Below are positions 47,240 through 49,448 of a stretch of DNA of 49,448 nt, one piece after another. The stretch lies in contig JAQGBZ010000430.1 of NCBI GenBank assembly GCA_034687125.1, forward strand, positions 1 through 49,448. Direction: 5' to 3'. The DNA is from Neelides folsomi. Its lineage: Eukaryota > Arthropoda > Collembola > Neelipleona > Neelidae. Within the stretch, counting starts at the first letter, position 1, and every line of letters begins with the position of its first letter. The translations under genes were made by a program, and so were the position numbers. The notes beneath the pieces are model-generated. The model had not been told where the DNA came from, ran no database searches, and worked only from the letters and a program-made list of their open reading frames with translations.

Positions 47240-48464
47240 TAGTTAGTGATAATTTCAAATTTCATCGAGGTTATATTCACTAATTTTCAACCATCATAAA
47301 CATTAAATTTACAATTAATATGCAAAAATGAAAACTTATATTTGTAAAATACTTTAGTTATGCTATTAATTTACTTGTGGATTGATTGTTTGGAGATTTA
47401 ACTCCATTAAATTGACCAAAATACAGAAGACTCAAGATTACATTATTGAGTTAAAATTGAAAATTAATATAATTTAGTTAGATGTCCATTCACATATCAA
47501 ATTTAAAGGTCAGTTCTAGTAAATAAGTGAAATCTAATCCTTGAGAAATGAAGAAAATTTGTTTGTCGTTTGGCATTTATTTTATCTCATAATTATTAAT
47601 CACCAGTTTCATATTTTCTAAATTGTAAACAATATTGAAACATTGTTATTTACGATTTATATACGCAGGCAATATATTTTAATACACCCAAGGTAAAATA
47701 ATTTAAGATATCAATTATCAAATATATTAGTAGTCTTAACTTTTCATATTCTTACTTTTTCTACTCTTAATTTACACCTGAGTCTCCTTTCATTCAATTA
47801 TGATTATGCATTAAGATTTTAAATCTCTTATTTGCTAATTAACACCAGCAGCTAAGGAATTTATTCCTAGAATCACAGTGTTTGTTTTAAATCACGTTTA
47901 ATGCATTGTGATGACAAATTGTTAATTGTGATATTAATTGGAAGAAAAAACTACTCTTGAATATTACAAGCCCAAATGCATTCACTCAAACAGATCTGTT
48001 TATGTTTAAGTCGTAGACCTCCGTTTAGTTTTAGATAATTATAGTTTTCACCTATTATCATTTTATAATAATTAAAAGGTATAATATTTGATGCCGCAGT
48101 GACGTTAGTTCATAAAAAATTCAATCACTCGAGATCCCCATAAATACCGATCGGAGCCGACTTCAATTTAAACAACAAAAGTTTCATTGAATTGAATTCT
48201 TGTTGTACTGTACAATTGCGAGTTGACAAATTTGAATCCTAAAATTTTTAAAAAGAGAAGATAAAATTCGTGAGATTTTATTTAATTTATTAACTACATT
48301 ATATTTAATACTAATACCATTTAACATTATTTTAACATAAATAACAGTTTTATTATTTTTTGTTAATTTATTCTTATACTTATTTGTTCATTGAAATATA
48401 ATCATATATGGTTGATTTAACAGAATTAATTTTAAAATAAGAACTATACTTTTATTTTCCGATC
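47240..48464. other. Intergenic, AT-rich
   Basis: No gene seen. CATAAATA near 48139, followed by a short GC-richer patch (CCGATCGGAGCCGACTTC), may be the core promoter of the EF-hand gene; weak evidence. Confidence 0.4.
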
Positions 48465-48888
48465 ATGGCATTTGGAAGCACAGTATTTAAATCCATTATT
48501 TTGACTCTTCTTGCCATTTGTCTTTTTGTCCAATTGATCGAAGTTGCATGATGGGAAAGAAAATATTAATAAAAACTCCTTGATTCAAGCAATTGAAGCC
48601 ATATATGAAAATGATGGGAGGAATGATCACAAGAACAAAGAAGAAAACTCCCGAAAACGCCGAGCTTTGAGTGACAAAGAATTTGTACAACTTGCTGTTA
48701 AATTATTTGGTTTATTGGATTTGAATAACGACAATTTGCTTAGCAAAAGGGAAGCTTATATAACGACAAAGGATATGCCTTATTCAACTGGAATTCGAAA
48801 TTTAAACGTTGACCTTTACGATATCAACAGAGACGGATATCTTAATCTAAGGGAATTTGCTGCAATTTATAAATTATATTTTTATTAG
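48465..48888 (+). pseudogene. Secreted two-EF-hand protein interrupted by a one-base frameshift
   Basis: ATG 48465 opens a signal peptide (FKSIILTLLAICLFVQLIEV) that runs into TGA at 48549. One base later, in the next frame, an open frame (DGKENINKN...) continues for about 110 codons to 48888. It carries two EF-hand calcium loops: DLNNDNLLSKRE and the canonical DINRDGYLNLRE, preceded by a basic site SRKRR that could be cut by a furin-like protease. The signal cleavage site would fall exactly at the break, so the two halves clearly belong together; an extra T at 48549 explains it. This may be a real null allele, a young pseudogene or an assembly error. No intron fits in the space. Role would be extracellular calcium binding; the family is not recognised. 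Confidence 0.7.
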
Positions 48889-49250
48889 TAAATGTATACG
48901 AATCTTTTGGTGAACAAATTTTAATCTTACCTTATTAAATATTCATACATTTGGAAATTTATGTAAACTATTTTCTGGGTTGGTCTTTGATTTGTAAACT
49001 ATTCGATTATATATGTAAATACTACCATATACATACATAGTAAATGTTTAGTAAAGGAAATAAAAATAAAATTATTCATTCTGAAATATTAATATCTCTA
49101 CATTTATTTATTATAATATAAATTAAGATCATAAGTCATACCAACAATTTTTATTAAAAAGATTCGCGATTAAATGAGTCAAAAATACATTATTCCAAAA
49201 ATCAGCATATATATTTTTGACCATAAATAACATTTGCTTATAACAGATCA
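48889..49250. other. Intergenic, AT-rich
   Basis: 3' flank of the EF-hand gene, with several AATAAA-like signals (about 49060-49070). Nothing else seen. Confidence 0.4.
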
Positions 49251-49263
49251 TCAGGTTAGGCAA

Positions 49264-49448
49264 CTACTAGTAACCCGATACCCGATATGCTATTTACCCG
49301 ATAACCCGATATACCATTTACCCGATATTTTACATTACATAGCCTATCAAACCTTCTATTTACCCGATATCCTATTTACCCGATACCCGATACCCGATAT
49401 CACTATTTACCCGATATTTATACACTTTCTTCACCCGATATACTATTT
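49264..49448. repeat. ACCCGATA interspersed/tandem repeat, running off the window
   Basis: About a dozen copies of ACCCGATA (often TTTACCCGATAT) in irregular spacing, including runs of two or three in direct succession near 49390. It continues past the window edge. It is not the arthropod telomere repeat TTAGG. Confidence 0.85.

Noticed and set aside
49264..49448. Telomere or CRISPR-like array
   Set aside because: The unit is not TTAGG, spacing is irregular and there are no unique spacers; treated as a simple or satellite-type repeat.

Overview
This is a gene-dense, very AT-rich piece of a eukaryotic nuclear genome with short GT-AG introns (many of 60-180 bp). The gene set points to a protostome, most likely an arthropod: a neuropeptide F precursor, a trypsin-like S1 protease, CS-alpha-beta defensin-like and diapausin-like peptides, a mariner element, and TATA plus TCAGT core promoter motifs. 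A basal hexapod such as a springtail would fit, but that is a guess. I read the exon structures by eye from splice signals and reading-frame phase; all were checked for frame continuity.

Layout. 1-10.5 kb: three tandem rhodopsin-like GPCR paralogues (the first cut by the window edge; the second and third separated by a sugar-lactone oxidase and a zinc-finger fragment). 4.1-6.6 kb: a secreted plant-type L-gulono-1,4-lactone oxidase-like gene with a MITE-like element in its first intron. 12.3 kb: a diapausin-like secreted peptide. 13.4-14.1 kb (minus): an unrecognised basic secreted protein. 14.8-20.5 kb: a ten-exon gene with two BTB domains, followed by a decayed tandem copy. 21.2-24.4 kb (minus): a seven-exon trypsin-like protease, one exon being only 14 nt. 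28.7-33.8 kb: a four-exon neuropeptide F precursor. 34.9-36.8 kb (minus): a six-exon short-chain dehydrogenase of the retinol dehydrogenase type. 39.2-40.5 kb: an ANAPC16-like gene and an RCCD1-like gene, both likely cell-division proteins. 40.8-41.1 kb (minus): a dead C2H2 zinc-finger remnant. 42.4-43.7 kb: an intronless secreted protein of unknown family. 44.7-45.9 kb: a secreted protein with two defensin-like domains. 45.9-47.2 kb: a full-length but broken mariner element with perfect 31-bp ends. 48.5-48.9 kb: a secreted two-EF-hand protein split by a frameshift. 49.2 kb to the edge: an ACCCGATA-type repeat.

The genes do not form one pathway. Themes are secreted defence or extracellular proteins (two antimicrobial-like peptides, protease, oxidase, EF-hand protein, two orphan secreted proteins), signalling (GPCR cluster, NPF), and repeated small palindromic elements, several of them inside introns. 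The best leads are the double defensin, the plant-type lactone oxidase, the intronless 448-residue orphan, and the GPCR cluster with its shared upstream palindrome.
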